Source of the DNA: Magnetospirillum sp. ME-1
Lineage (GTDB): Bacteria > Pseudomonadota > Alphaproteobacteria > Rhodospirillales > Magnetospirillaceae
DNA: 64,000 bases
NCBI RefSeq assembly: GCF_002105535.1
Contig: NZ_CP015848.1
Coordinates: 2,906,990-2,970,989, forward strand
Direction: 5' to 3'
Shown here: one piece after another, positions 1 to 7,994 of the stretch
How the letters are laid out: each line of letters opens with the position of its first letter
Position numbering within the stretch: the first letter of the stretch is position 1
Translations under genes and position numbers: made by a program
The notes under the pieces: model-generated
What the model saw: the letters and a program-made list of their open reading frames with translations, nothing else
What the model was told of the DNA's origin: nothing
Databases searched by the model: none

Positions 1-443
1 TGATCCATGCCGGCGGCACCCAGGCTCCCGATATCGTGGGCGTGGTCTGCCTGGCGCCCCATGTGATGAACGAGGAGATCTGCGTCGCCTCGATCCAAAA
101 GGCCAAGGTGGCGTACGAGAGCGGCGATCTGCGAGCCCGGCTGATGAAGCTGCACGGCGACAACGTGGATTGCGCTTTCTGGGGCTGGAACGGCGCCTGG
201 CTCGATCCCGATTTCATGAAATGGAACCTGGAGGAATTCCTCCCCGGCATCCGGGTGCCGGTGATGGTGATCCAGGGCCGTGACGACGAGTACGGCAGCG
301 CCGTGCAATACGAGACCATCAAGGCCAAGGCCGGAGCGGGTGCCGAAGTGGTGCTGCTCGACGGCTGCCGCCATTCCCCCCACAAGGACCAGCCCGTGGC
401 GACGCTTGCCGCCATCGCGCGCTTCGTCAAATCCATAGGATGA
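1..443 (+). CDS. Alpha/beta hydrolase, 3' part (5' end outside window)
   Basis: The reading frame is open from base 3, so the gene begins upstream; 146 C-terminal residues are visible. The start of the visible part (IHAGGTQ, then CLAPHV) and the end (PVMVIQGRDDEYG, then DGCRHSPHKDQP) look like the acid Asp and catalytic His regions of an alpha/beta hydrolase; the nucleophile elbow would lie mostly outside. It ends 4 bases before boxD, so it is very probably in the same operon. Hydrolases of this type occur in box clusters and may act on a CoA ester or ring-opened lactone, but the substrate is not known from sequence. Confidence 0.8.
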   Translation, partial: IHAGGTQAPDIVGVVCLAPHVMNEEICVASIQKAKVAYESGDLRARLMKLHGDNVDCAFWGWNGAWLDPDFMKWNLEEFLPGIRVPVMVIQGRDDEYGSAVQYETIKAKAGAGAEVVLLDGCRHSPHKDQPVATLAAIARFVKSIG

Positions 444-447
444 TCCC

Positions 448-1995
448 ATGATCCGTTTGCAGAGCTATCTCGCCGGCCGTTGGCAGGACGGCGCCGGTTC
501 GGGCGCGCAACTGAAGGACCCGGTGAGCGGCGAGGTGCTGGCCACCGCGTCCGGCGACGGCCTGGACATGGCTGAAGCCCTGGCCCATGCCCGGACCACG
601 GGCGGCCCGGCGCTGCGTGCGCTGACCTTTGCCCAACGGGCGGGGCTGATCAACGCGGTGGCCGGCGTGCTGGCCGAGAACCGCGAGCGCTACAATTCCA
701 TCGCGCTGGCCAATTCCGGCAATACGGCGGTGGATGCGGCGCTCGACGTGGACGGCGGTATCGGCACGCTCAAATACTACGCCTCCATCGGGCGCAAGCT
801 GGGCGAGGCCCGCATCCTGGCCGAGGCCTCCGACGACCAGCTGACCAAGGACGAGGCCTTTCGCGGCCGCCACATCTGGACCAGTTCGGCCCAGGTGGCC
901 GTGCATATCAACGCCTTCAACTTCCCCTCCTGGGGGCTGTGGGAGAAGGCGGCGGTAAGCCTGTTGGCCGGCGTGCCGTTCCTGGCCAAGCCCGCCACCG
1001 CCACCTGCTTTCTCGCTTACGAGATGGTCAAGGACGTGGTCGCCGCCGGTGTGCTGCCCGAAGGCGCCCTCTCGCTGCTGTGCGGCGGCGGGCGTGATCT
1101 GATGGATCACCTGAAGCCCGGCGACGTGGTGGCCTTCACCGGTTCGGCCGACACCGCCCTTCAACTGCGTTCGCACCCCAACGTCATCGCTTCCAACATC
1201 CGCTTCGCGGTGGAGGCGGATTCCTTGAACCTTTGCGCCCTGGGGCCGGACGCCGCGCCCGATTCGGCCGAATTCGCCGCCTTCATCAAGGAAGTATCGC
1301 GCGAGATGACCGTCAAGGCCGGGCAGAAATGCACCGCCATCCGCCGGGTGCTGGTGCCGCGTGATCGCACCGACGCGGTGGTCGAGGGGCTGAAAGCCGC
1401 CCTGGCCAAGGCGGTGATGGGCGATCCCCGCACCGAGGGCGTGCGCATGGGCCCGCTGGTCAGCCGCTCCCAGGCCCAGGCCGCCTGGGCGGGATTGGCG
1501 GCGCTGAAGGCCGAGGCTGAGGTGGTGGCGGGCGGCGGCAACGACGATGGTGGTTGCTTCGTGGCCCCGACGTTGCTGCTGTGCAACGACCCCCTTGCCG
1601 CAAAAGCCATTCATGAGATCGAGGTGTTCGGCCCCGTCGCCACCCTGATGCCCTATGACGGCGTCGAGCAGGCGGTGGACCTGGCCCGCAAGGGCGGCGG
1701 CTCGCTGGCGGCTTCGGTTTTTTCCAGTGATTCCGCCTTTCTGGTGGGATTCGTCCCGGCCATCGCCACCCATCACGGCCGGGTCCTGGTTGTGGATGGT
1801 TCGGTAGCGTCAAGCCATTCCGGCCACGGCGTGGTCATGCCCCATTGCGTCCACGGCGGACCGGGCCGGGCCGGCGGCGGCGAGGAACTGGGGGGATTGC
1901 GGGGCTTGCGCTTCTACATGCAGCGCTCGGCCGTCCAGGGCAGCCGGGCCATGCTCGACGCCATGACCGAGGGCGCGGCGGTGGTCGCGCTTTAA
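448..1995 (+). CDS. boxD: 3,4-dehydroadipyl-CoA semialdehyde dehydrogenase
   Basis: 515-residue aldehyde dehydrogenase resembling the dehydrogenase half of PaaZ. The expected catalytic residues are visible: Cys295 in AGQKCTAIRR and Glu256 in FAVEADSLN, plus the substrate-channel motif HINAFNFPSWG. In the box pathway this enzyme oxidises 3,4-dehydroadipyl-CoA semialdehyde, the product of BoxC, to the acid with NADP+. It directly follows the alpha/beta hydrolase and precedes boxC, separated from boxC by a repeat and a promoter (about 240 bases). The assignment to BoxD over other PaaZ-type dehydrogenases rests mainly on the neighbouring boxCBA genes. Confidence 0.9.
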   Translation: MIRLQSYLAGRWQDGAGSGAQLKDPVSGEVLATASGDGLDMAEALAHARTTGGPALRALTFAQRAGLINAVAGVLAENRERYNSIALANSGNTAVDAALDVDGGIGTLKYYASIGRKLGEARILAEASDDQLTKDEAFRGRHIWTSSAQVAVHINAFNFPSWGLWEKAAVSLLAGVPFLAKPATATCFLAYEMVKDVVAAGVLPEGALSLLCGGGRDLMDHLKPGDVVAFTGSADTALQLRSHPNVIASNIRFAVEADSLNLCALGPDAAPDSAEFAAFIKEVSREMTVKAGQKCTAIRRVLVPRDRTDAVVEGLKAALAKAVMGDPRTEGVRMGPLVSRSQAQAAWAGLAALKAEAEVVAGGGNDDGGCFVAPTLLLCNDPLAAKAIHEIEVFGPVATLMPYDGVEQAVDLARKGGGSLAASVFSSDSAFLVGFVPAIATHHGRVLVVDGSVASSHSGHGVVMPHCVHGGPGRAGGGEELGGLRGLRFYMQRSAVQGSRAMLDAMTEGAAVVAL

Positions 1996-2003
1996 AGGTT
2001 CCC

Positions 2004-2083
2004 GTCATCCCGGCCTCGAGCCGGGATCCATCCTGCCGTTTCCCCCTGGGCCCCGGATAGCGCCTCGCGCTTCCGGGGTGACG
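2004..2083. repeat. GTCAT-type intergenic inverted repeat (family 2, variant)
   Basis: Begins GTCATCCCGGCCTCGAGCCGGGATCCA and ends with a CCGGGGTGACG box, so the outer ends are inverted GTCA/TGAC and the left arm is itself a CCCGGC/GCCGGG hairpin. Related elements lie at 5329-5387 and 11641-11699. It sits just after boxD and could act as a transcript 3' end or processing hairpin. Confidence 0.6.
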
Positions 2084-2119
2084 AAATTTTGGGTGGAAGG
2101 GCGCGCCTCGCCTCCCCAC

Positions 2120-2134
2120 ATGCAGGATAATGCA
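2120..2134. promoter_or_regulatory. Upstream TGCA-N6-TGCA operator half of the box promoter
   Basis: Reads ATGCAGGATAATGCA. Its reverse complement (TGCATTATCCTGCAT) matches the downstream element TGCATTATAGTGCAT in all but two bases, so the two form a pair of mirrored sites about 60 bases apart. TGCA repeats are the known recognition core of BzdR/BoxR repressors of benzoyl-CoA pathways; the link here is inference because no BoxR gene lies in the window. Confidence 0.65.
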
Positions 2135-2173
2135 AGGCAATCGGCAAAACGGTACTTTAATACCAAATTGCTC

Positions 2174-2203
2174 TTGCGAACGATTCCAAACCTGCATTAT
2201 AGT
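2174..2203 (+). promoter_or_regulatory. Predicted sigma-70 promoter of boxC
   Basis: A TTGCGA box at 2174-2179 is followed after 18 bases by TATAGT at 2198-2203, a good -10. The region is markedly more AT-rich than its surroundings. The -10 lies inside the downstream TGCA-N6-TGCA element, so a bound repressor would block RNA polymerase. Transcription would start near 2210, some 25 bases before the boxC ATG at 2237. Confidence 0.6.
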
Positions 2204-2207
2204 GCAT
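2193..2207. promoter_or_regulatory. Downstream TGCA-N6-TGCA operator overlapping the -10
   Basis: Reads TGCATTATAGTGCAT, with two TGCA cores six bases apart, and overlaps the predicted TATAGT -10. It is the mirror image of the element at 2120-2134. The arrangement fits repression relieved by benzoyl-CoA, as known for BzdR and BoxR. Confidence 0.65.
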
Positions 2208-2236
2208 TCAGTCATTCCAACCGAGGCGGCACGCCC

Positions 2237-3889
2237 ATGATCAACTTTCAAACCTCCCCCGAGAGCTACCGGCACTGGAAGCTGTCGTTCGATGGTTCCG
2301 TCGCGACGCTGACCATGGACGTGGATCCGGTGTCAACCCTGGCGCCCGGCTACGAGCTCAAGATGAATTCCTATGATCTGGGCGTCGATATCGAGCTGTA
2401 CGACGCCGTGCAGCGCCTGCGCTTCGAGCATCCGGAAGTGCGCGCCGTGGTGATGGCGTCGGCCAATCCGAAGATCTTCTGCGCCGGCGCCAACATCAAG
2501 ATGCTGGGCGTCTCCAGCCACGGTCACAAGGTGAACTTCTGCAAGTTCACCAACGAGACCCGCAATTCCATCGAGGACGCCACCGAGAACTCGCGCCAGA
2601 CGTACTTGTGCGCGGTCAGCGGCACGGCGGCCGGCGGCGGCTACGAACTGGCGCTGGCCACCGACTACATCATGATGGTCGACGACGGCAACACGGCGGT
2701 CAGCTTGCCCGAAGTGCCGCTGCTGGCCGTGCTGCCCGGCACCGGCGGGCTGACCCGCGTGGTGGACAAGCGCAAGGTGCGCCGCGATCTGGCCGACATC
2801 TTCTGCTCCATCGAGGAAGGCGTGAAGGGCAAGCGCGCCGTGGAATGGCGGCTGGTGGACGAAGTGGTCCCCTCCTCCAAGTTCAAGGCCGCCGTGGCCG
2901 AGAAGGCCGCCCAGCTGGCCGCCGGGTCCGACCGCCCGACCACCGAGAAGGGGGTGACGCTGACCCCTGTGGCCCGCGTCATCGATACCGACAAGGTCAG
3001 CTATCCCCACATCGACATCGTCTTCGACCGCGAAACGCGGGCCGCCAACATCACGATCAAGGGGCCGAAGGCCGCCTGTCCCGAGGGTCTGGCCGCGATC
3101 AAGGCCCTGGGCGTCGACTTCTACCCCCTGGCCCTGGCGCGCGAGCTGGACGACGCCATCCTGCACCTGCGCGCCAACGAGATCACCGTCGCCACCTGGG
3201 TGTTCCGCACCCAAGGTGCCAGCGATCTGGTGATGGGCTACGACGCCGCCTTGCAGAAGTTCGGCGCCTCCGACTGGCTGGTGCGCGAAATCCTGCTCTA
3301 CTGGAAGCGCACCATGAAGCGTCTGGATGTCACCAGCCGCACCCTGTTCGCCCTGGTGGAGCCCGGTTCCTGCTTCGCCGGCTTCGTCGCCGAGATCCTG
3401 TTCGCCGCCGACCGCTCGTTCATGCTGGACGGCACCTTCGAGAACAATCCTGCCCCCGAGGCGACCATTCGCCTGTCGGCCTTGAACTTCGACGGGCTGC
3501 CCATGGGCAACGGCATCTCGCGCCTCGCCACCCGTTTCCTGGGCGAGCCCGACAGCGTCACCAAGGCCCGTGACGCCATCGGCCAGGATCTGGACGCCGC
3601 CGCTGCGGCCCGGTTCGGCCTGGTCACTGGCACTCCCGACGATATCGATTGGGACGACGAGATCCGTCTGATGATCGAGGAGCGGGCCGCCTTCTCGCCC
3701 GACTCGCTCACCGGCATGGAGGCCAATCTGCGCTTCGCCGGCCCGGAAACCATGGAAACCAAGATCTTCGGCCGCTTGACCGCCTGGCAGAACTGGATCT
3801 TCCAGCGTCCCAACGCCGTCGGTGACGGCGGAGCGCTGAAGCTCTACGGCACCGGCAAGCGCGCAGCCTACAATCAGGAAAGGGTGTAA
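2237..3889 (+). CDS. boxC: Benzoyl-CoA-dihydrodiol lyase (2,3-epoxybenzoyl-CoA ring cleavage)
   Basis: 550 residues, the usual BoxC length and about twice a normal crotonase. BoxC hydrolytically opens the ring of 2,3-epoxybenzoyl-CoA to 3,4-dehydroadipyl-CoA semialdehyde and formate. The N-terminal half has crotonase signatures (FCAGANIKMLG near residue 80 and GTAAGGGYELALATDYIMM near 135), and the second half is a degenerate crotonase fold. The frame is open to 2078, but the ATG at 2237 follows the promoter and gives MINFQTSPESYRHW, a typical BoxC start. It is followed 5 bases later by boxB. Confidence 0.95.
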   Translation: MINFQTSPESYRHWKLSFDGSVATLTMDVDPVSTLAPGYELKMNSYDLGVDIELYDAVQRLRFEHPEVRAVVMASANPKIFCAGANIKMLGVSSHGHKVNFCKFTNETRNSIEDATENSRQTYLCAVSGTAAGGGYELALATDYIMMVDDGNTAVSLPEVPLLAVLPGTGGLTRVVDKRKVRRDLADIFCSIEEGVKGKRAVEWRLVDEVVPSSKFKAAVAEKAAQLAAGSDRPTTEKGVTLTPVARVIDTDKVSYPHIDIVFDRETRAANITIKGPKAACPEGLAAIKALGVDFYPLALARELDDAILHLRANEITVATWVFRTQGASDLVMGYDAALQKFGASDWLVREILLYWKRTMKRLDVTSRTLFALVEPGSCFAGFVAEILFAADRSFMLDGTFENNPAPEATIRLSALNFDGLPMGNGISRLATRFLGEPDSVTKARDAIGQDLDAAAAARFGLVTGTPDDIDWDDEIRLMIEERAAFSPDSLTGMEANLRFAGPETMETKIFGRLTAWQNWIFQRPNAVGDGGALKLYGTGKRAAYNQERV

Positions 3890-3894
3890 CCGTC

Positions 3895-5316
3895 ATGTCC
3901 TCGATCAATTACGCCGAAAAGATCCCCAACAACGTCAACCTGTCCGAGGACCGGAAGCTGCAGCGCGCCCTGGAATCCTGGCAGCCCCACTATATCGACT
4001 GGTGGAAGGAGATGGGGCCCGAGGGCACCAGCACTTCCGAGGTCTACCTGCGCACCGCCATCTCGGCCGAGCCCGACGGCTGGGCCCAGTTCGGCCACGT
4101 CAAGATGGAGGATTACCGCTGGGGCATCTTCCTCGCCCCGCCGGAGAAGGACCGCAAGGTCAATTTCGGCGCCCACAAGGGCGAGGACGCCTGGCAGGAG
4201 GTGCCCGGCGAGTACCGCGCCATGCTGCGCCGCCTGATCACCGTCCAGGGCGATACCGAGCCGGCCTCGGTGGAGCAGCAGCGCCTCTTGGGCAAGTGCT
4301 GCCCCTCGCTCTACGACCTGCGCAACCTGTTCCAGGTCAATGTGGAGGAAGGCCGCCACCTGTGGGCCATGGTCTATCTGCTGCACGCCCATTTCGGCAA
4401 GGACGGGCGCGAAGAGGCCGAGGAGATGCTGCAGCGCCGCTCGGGCGACGAGGACAAGCCGCGCATCCTGGGGGCCTTCAACGAGAAGACCGCCGACTGG
4501 CTGGCCTTCTTCATGTTCACCTTCATCACCGACCGCGACGGCAAGTACCAGCTGTGCGCGCTGGCCGAATCCGGCTTCGATCCCCTGTCGCGGTCCTGCC
4601 GCTTCATGCTGACCGAGGAAGCCCACCACATGTTCGTGGGTGAATCGGGCGTGGGCCGCATCATCGAGCGCGCCTGCCAGGTGATGAAGGAGAACCGCAC
4701 CGACGACGTGAGGAAGTTCGGCGTCATCGACCTGCCCACCATCCAGCGCTACCTCAACTTCCACTACTCGGTGACCTCGGACCTTTACGGCGCCGAAGTC
4801 TCCACCAACGCGGCGACCTCGTACAACATGGGCCTCAAGGGCCGCTTCGAGGAAACCAAGATCGGCGACGACCACCAGCTGGAGAACACCACCTACTCGG
4901 TGCTGCATCCGGTGAACGGCGGCTTCCAGGCCATCGAGGTCCCGGCCCTGAACGCGTTGAACGAGCGCCTGCGCCTGGACTGGGCCGAGGACGTGGCCAA
5001 GGGCGTCGAGCGCTGGAACAAGATCATCGCCAAGTACGGCATCGACTTCAGGCTGACCCTTCCCCACCTGGCCTTCAACCGCGCCATCGGCCACTTCTCC
5101 GATATCGCGGTCGATCCCTCGGGCAAGGTCATCTCGACGGAAGAGTTCGCGCGCCGCCGCGACGAGTGGCTGCCGTCCCAGTCCGACCTGGCCTATGTCC
5201 AGTCGCTGATGGGCGGCGCGGTGACCCAGCCCGGCAAGTTCGCCAACTGGATCGCTCCGCCGGCCAGGGGCATCAACAACCAGGCGGTGGATTTCGACTA
5301 CGTGCGGTTTGCCTGA
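3895..5316 (+). CDS. boxB: Benzoyl-CoA 2,3-epoxidase, oxygenase subunit B
   Basis: 473 residues, full length for BoxB. BoxB is the diiron monooxygenase component that epoxidises benzoyl-CoA with O2 and electrons from BoxA. Ferritin-like diiron ligands are visible as VEEGRH (Glu151/Glu152 and His155) and TEEAHHM (Glu241/Glu242 and His244/245). It begins 5 bases after boxC, so the two are co-transcribed. A family-2 repeat separates it from boxA. Confidence 0.96.
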   Translation: MSSINYAEKIPNNVNLSEDRKLQRALESWQPHYIDWWKEMGPEGTSTSEVYLRTAISAEPDGWAQFGHVKMEDYRWGIFLAPPEKDRKVNFGAHKGEDAWQEVPGEYRAMLRRLITVQGDTEPASVEQQRLLGKCCPSLYDLRNLFQVNVEEGRHLWAMVYLLHAHFGKDGREEAEEMLQRRSGDEDKPRILGAFNEKTADWLAFFMFTFITDRDGKYQLCALAESGFDPLSRSCRFMLTEEAHHMFVGESGVGRIIERACQVMKENRTDDVRKFGVIDLPTIQRYLNFHYSVTSDLYGAEVSTNAATSYNMGLKGRFEETKIGDDHQLENTTYSVLHPVNGGFQAIEVPALNALNERLRLDWAEDVAKGVERWNKIIAKYGIDFRLTLPHLAFNRAIGHFSDIAVDPSGKVISTEEFARRRDEWLPSQSDLAYVQSLMGGAVTQPGKFANWIAPPARGINNQAVDFDYVRFA

Positions 5317-5328
5317 ACTCCAAACATC

Positions 5329-5387
5329 GTCACCCCCGGGCTTGGCCCGGGGGTCCATGGATGGCCGGGTCAAGCCCGGCCATGACG
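5329..5387. repeat. GTCAC...CATGAC intergenic repeat (family 2) between boxB and boxA
   Basis: Contains two successive hairpins, CCCCCGGGCTTGGCCCGGGGG and GGCCGGGTCAAGCCCGGCC, joined by TCCATGGAT. Nearly the same layout occurs at 11641-11699. Lying inside the box operon, it may stabilise or segment the mRNA and so set the BoxB:BoxA ratio. Confidence 0.75.
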
Positions 5388-5412
5388 GACAAGAACAACA
5401 GGAAGGGTCGCC

Positions 5413-6594
5413 ATGGAACTGAAGCGCCAGCATCTCATCGACCCGGTGGTCTGCATCCGCTGCAACACCTGCGAGGAAACCTGCCCCCAGGACGCCATCA
5501 CCCATGACCGCAACAACTATGTGGTGATGGCCGAGAAGTGCAATTTCTGCCGCGCCTGCGTCTCGCCGTGCCCCACCGGGGCCATCGACAACTGGCTGCT
5601 GGTGTCCCGGCCCTGGAGCATCGACGACCAGTTCGGCTGGGAGGAATTGCCGGTGGGCGAGAGCGGACCCGGCGAGGCCGAGGCCGCCCCCCTGCCGCCC
5701 GAGGAGGTGAGCGACCTGCTGGCCGCCGCCACGCAGACCACGGGGCCAATGGTGCCGCCGCCCGCCAGCGCCGCCAAGCCCTACACCAACCTCTATTCCC
5801 GCGAGACCCCGGTGACCGCCCGCGTCGCCGGCAACATGCGCATCACCGGCGACGGCACCGAATCCGACATCCACCACGTGGTGCTCGATTTTCAGCACAA
5901 CGCCTTCCCCTTCCTGGAAGGCCAGAGCATCGGCATCGTGCCGCCGGGCACCGACGCCAAGGGCCGCGCCTACAACATCCGGCTTTATTCCATCGCCAGC
6001 CCCCGGGAAGGCGAGCGCACCGGCTTCAACAATCTGGCGCTGACGGTGAAAAGGGTGCCGGGCGGGGTGGGCTCCAACTATGTCTGCGACCTGAAGAAGG
6101 GCGACGAGGTCCAAGTGGCCGGGCCCTTCGGCCAGGCCTTCCTGATGCCCGACGATCCGCAAGCCAACATCATCATGATCTGCACCGGCACGGGTGCGGC
6201 GCCGTTCAGGGGCTTTACCGAGCGCCGGCGGCGCAATGCCCAGGATGCCACGGGCAAGCTGATGCTGTTCTTCGGGGCCCGCACGCCGGAAGAGCTGCCC
6301 TATTTCGGGCCGCTGATGAAACTGCCCAAAAGCCTGATCGACGTGAACCTGGCCTTCTCGCGGGTTCCCGACCGGCCCAAGCAATACGTCCAGGACAAGC
6401 TGCGCGAGCGGGCCGACGAACTGGCCGCCCTGCTGGGATCGGACAAGACCCATGTGTTCATCTGCGGCCTGAAGGGCATGGAGCAGGGCTGTGACGAGGC
6501 CTTCGCCGATATCTGCCGCCTGCACGGCCTGGACTGGGCGGGCCTGCGGCCCAGGATGCGCGAAGAAGGGCGCTACCATGTCGAAACCTACTGA
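5413..6594 (+). CDS. boxA: Benzoyl-CoA 2,3-epoxidase, reductase subunit A
   Basis: 393 residues. The N terminus has two 4Fe-4S ferredoxin motifs: Cys14, 17, 20, 24 ([11 protein letters not shown]) and Cys43, 46, 49, 53 ([11 protein letters not shown]). From about residue 130 it is a ferredoxin-NADP reductase module, with FAD-binding RLYSIASPR and NADP-binding [14 protein letters not shown], ending in the typical VETY. It passes electrons from NADPH to BoxB. The AGGAAGG ribosome site is 5 bases ahead of the ATG. Its 3' end overlaps the next gene by 17 bases. Confidence 0.96.
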   Translation: MELKRQHLIDPVVCIRCNTCEETCPQDAITHDRNNYVVMAEKCNFCRACVSPCPTGAIDNWLLVSRPWSIDDQFGWEELPVGESGPGEAEAAPLPPEEVSDLLAAATQTTGPMVPPPASAAKPYTNLYSRETPVTARVAGNMRITGDGTESDIHHVVLDFQHNAFPFLEGQSIGIVPPGTDAKGRAYNIRLYSIASPREGERTGFNNLALTVKRVPGGVGSNYVCDLKKGDEVQVAGPFGQAFLMPDDPQANIIMICTGTGAAPFRGFTERRRRNAQDATGKLMLFFGARTPEELPYFGPLMKLPKSLIDVNLAFSRVPDRPKQYVQDKLRERADELAALLGSDKTHVFICGLKGMEQGCDEAFADICRLHGLDWAGLRPRMREEGRYHVETY

Positions 6595-7054
6595 GTTCGA
6601 GGAGATCGAGGCCATCGAGGGCGGCGTCTTCATCCATCGTCGCCGGGTCCATTTCGGCGACTCGGATGCGGCGCGCATCGTCTACACGCCGCGCTTCCTG
6701 GAATACGCCATGGAGGCGCTGGAGGTCTTCATGGCCGACGTCATCGGCTATGACTGGTACACCATCAACAAGGAGCACGGCTTCGGCACGCCCTTCGTCA
6801 AGATCGGCATGGAGATCAAGGCCCCGTTGCGCCCCGGTGACCGGGTGGACATCGCGGTGCTGGTGGACAAGGTGGGCGGCTCCTCCATCCATTTCCGCAC
6901 CATCGGCAAGCGGGCGGACGACGTGGTGGCTTTCGAGACCAGCTTCGTCTGCGTCGTCGCCGATCAGGAAAAGGTGAAGGCGGTTCCCATGCCCGGCCCC
7001 ATGCGGGCGCGCCTCGAAGCCTATCGCGCCCAACTGGCGGAGGCCGCCGCATAA
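6578..7054 (+). CDS. Hotdog-fold acyl-CoA thioesterase (4-hydroxybenzoyl-CoA thioesterase type)
   Basis: 158 residues. The motif [26 protein letters not shown] contains the Asp of 4HBT-type thioesterases, followed by the conserved [18 protein letters not shown] strand. The ATG at 6578 lies inside the boxA 3' end; the open frame begins earlier but the upstream part is a boxA shadow. It shares one base with the next gene. In a box operon it may release CoA from benzoyl-CoA or stalled intermediates to avoid CoA depletion; that role is inferred from context. Confidence 0.85.
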   Translation: MSKPTEFEEIEAIEGGVFIHRRRVHFGDSDAARIVYTPRFLEYAMEALEVFMADVIGYDWYTINKEHGFGTPFVKIGMEIKAPLRPGDRVDIAVLVDKVGGSSIHFRTIGKRADDVVAFETSFVCVVADQEKVKAVPMPGPMRARLEAYRAQLAEAAA

Positions 7055-7839
7055 TGACCGAGACGATTCTGGTCGCCCGTTCCGGCGACGTCACCACCAT
7101 CACCTTGAACCGTCCCGAACGCATCAACGCCTTCAACGTGGCCATGCACGGCGCGTTGCGCTCCGCCATCGCCCATGTGGCGGAGGACGGTACCCGCTGT
7201 CTGGTGATCACCGGGGCGGGCCGGGGCTTTTGCGCCGGCCAGGATCTGTCCGACCGGGTGTCGAAGCCCGGTGATCCGCCCCCCGACCTGGGGGAATCGC
7301 TGGACGCCCGCTACAACCCGCTGATCCGCAGCCTGAAGGCTCTGCCCATGCCGGTGATCGCCGCCGTCAACGGCATCGCCGCCGGCGCCGGGGCCAATCT
7401 GGCCCTGGCCTCGGACATCGTGGTGGCGGCCAGATCCGCCGCCTTCGTCCAGAGTTTCTGCAAGGTGGGCCTGGTCCCCGATTCGGGCGGCACCTGGACC
7501 CTGCCGCGTCTGGTGGGCAACGCCCGGGCCACGGCGCTGATGATGCTGGGCGACAAGGTGACCGCCGAGCAGGCCGCCCAGTGGGGCATGATCTGGCAAT
7601 GTGTCGATGACGATAAGCTCCTGCCCGTCGTGCTGGCCATGGCCGCCCGGCTGGCGGCCCAGCCGACAAAGGGCCTCGCTTTGATGAAGAAGGCCCTGGC
7701 CCGCTCGGGCGCCAATACCCTGGATGCCCAGCTGGACCTGGAGCGCGATCTCCAGGCCGAGGCGGGGCGCACCCACGACTATGCCGAGGGGGTGCGGGCC
7801 TTCATGGAAAAGCGCCCGCCCAGGTTCGGGGGGCGGTGA
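7054..7839 (+). CDS. Enoyl-CoA hydratase/isomerase, PaaG-like
   Basis: 261-residue crotonase. Oxyanion-hole segments are GAGRGFCAGQDLSDRV and NGIAAGAGANLALASDIVVAA, and CKVGLVPDSGGTWTLPR resembles PaaG (which isomerises ring-epoxide CoA esters). The start overlaps the thioesterase stop (TAATG). It could shift the double bond of 3,4-dehydroadipyl-CoA on its way to beta-ketoadipyl-CoA, or act on an epoxide intermediate; I cannot tell which. It is the last gene before a repeat, so probably the end of the box operon. Confidence 0.85.
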   Translation: MTETILVARSGDVTTITLNRPERINAFNVAMHGALRSAIAHVAEDGTRCLVITGAGRGFCAGQDLSDRVSKPGDPPPDLGESLDARYNPLIRSLKALPMPVIAAVNGIAAGAGANLALASDIVVAARSAAFVQSFCKVGLVPDSGGTWTLPRLVGNARATALMMLGDKVTAEQAAQWGMIWQCVDDDKLLPVVLAMAARLAAQPTKGLALMKKALARSGANTLDAQLDLERDLQAEAGRTHDYAEGVRAFMEKRPPRFGGR

Positions 7840-7870
7840 ATAATTGGGCGGCAATTCCCATATGACGACT

Positions 7871-7975
7871 GTCATCCCGAGCGAAGCCGAGGGATCTCCG
7901 TCCGACGAGATGGTGCGGAATCGGAAAAGTCGTACCGGGCGGAGATTCCTCCTCCCGATGGCCGTCGGAATGACA
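7871..7975. repeat. GTCATCCCGAGCGAAG...TCGGAATGAC intergenic repeat (family 1)
   Basis: Left end GTCATCCCGAGCGAAGCCGA and right end CGTCGGAATGAC are inverted; the interior has GGGATCTCC against GGAGATTCC. Six more elements of this family lie at 13590, 16924, 30509, 37219, 45274 and 53637. It fills most of the gap between the box operon and iorA. Confidence 0.85.
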
Positions 7976-7994
7976 AGGCGACAAGGAGGGCGGC

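Noticed and set aside
2078-2236. Extended N terminus of boxC
   Set aside because: The in-frame extension is encoded by a repeat, promoter and operators. The protein start at 2237 matches the family.
1-7839. boxR regulator and benzoate-CoA ligase
   Set aside because: Expected with a box cluster but neither is in the window; they may lie upstream of base 1.
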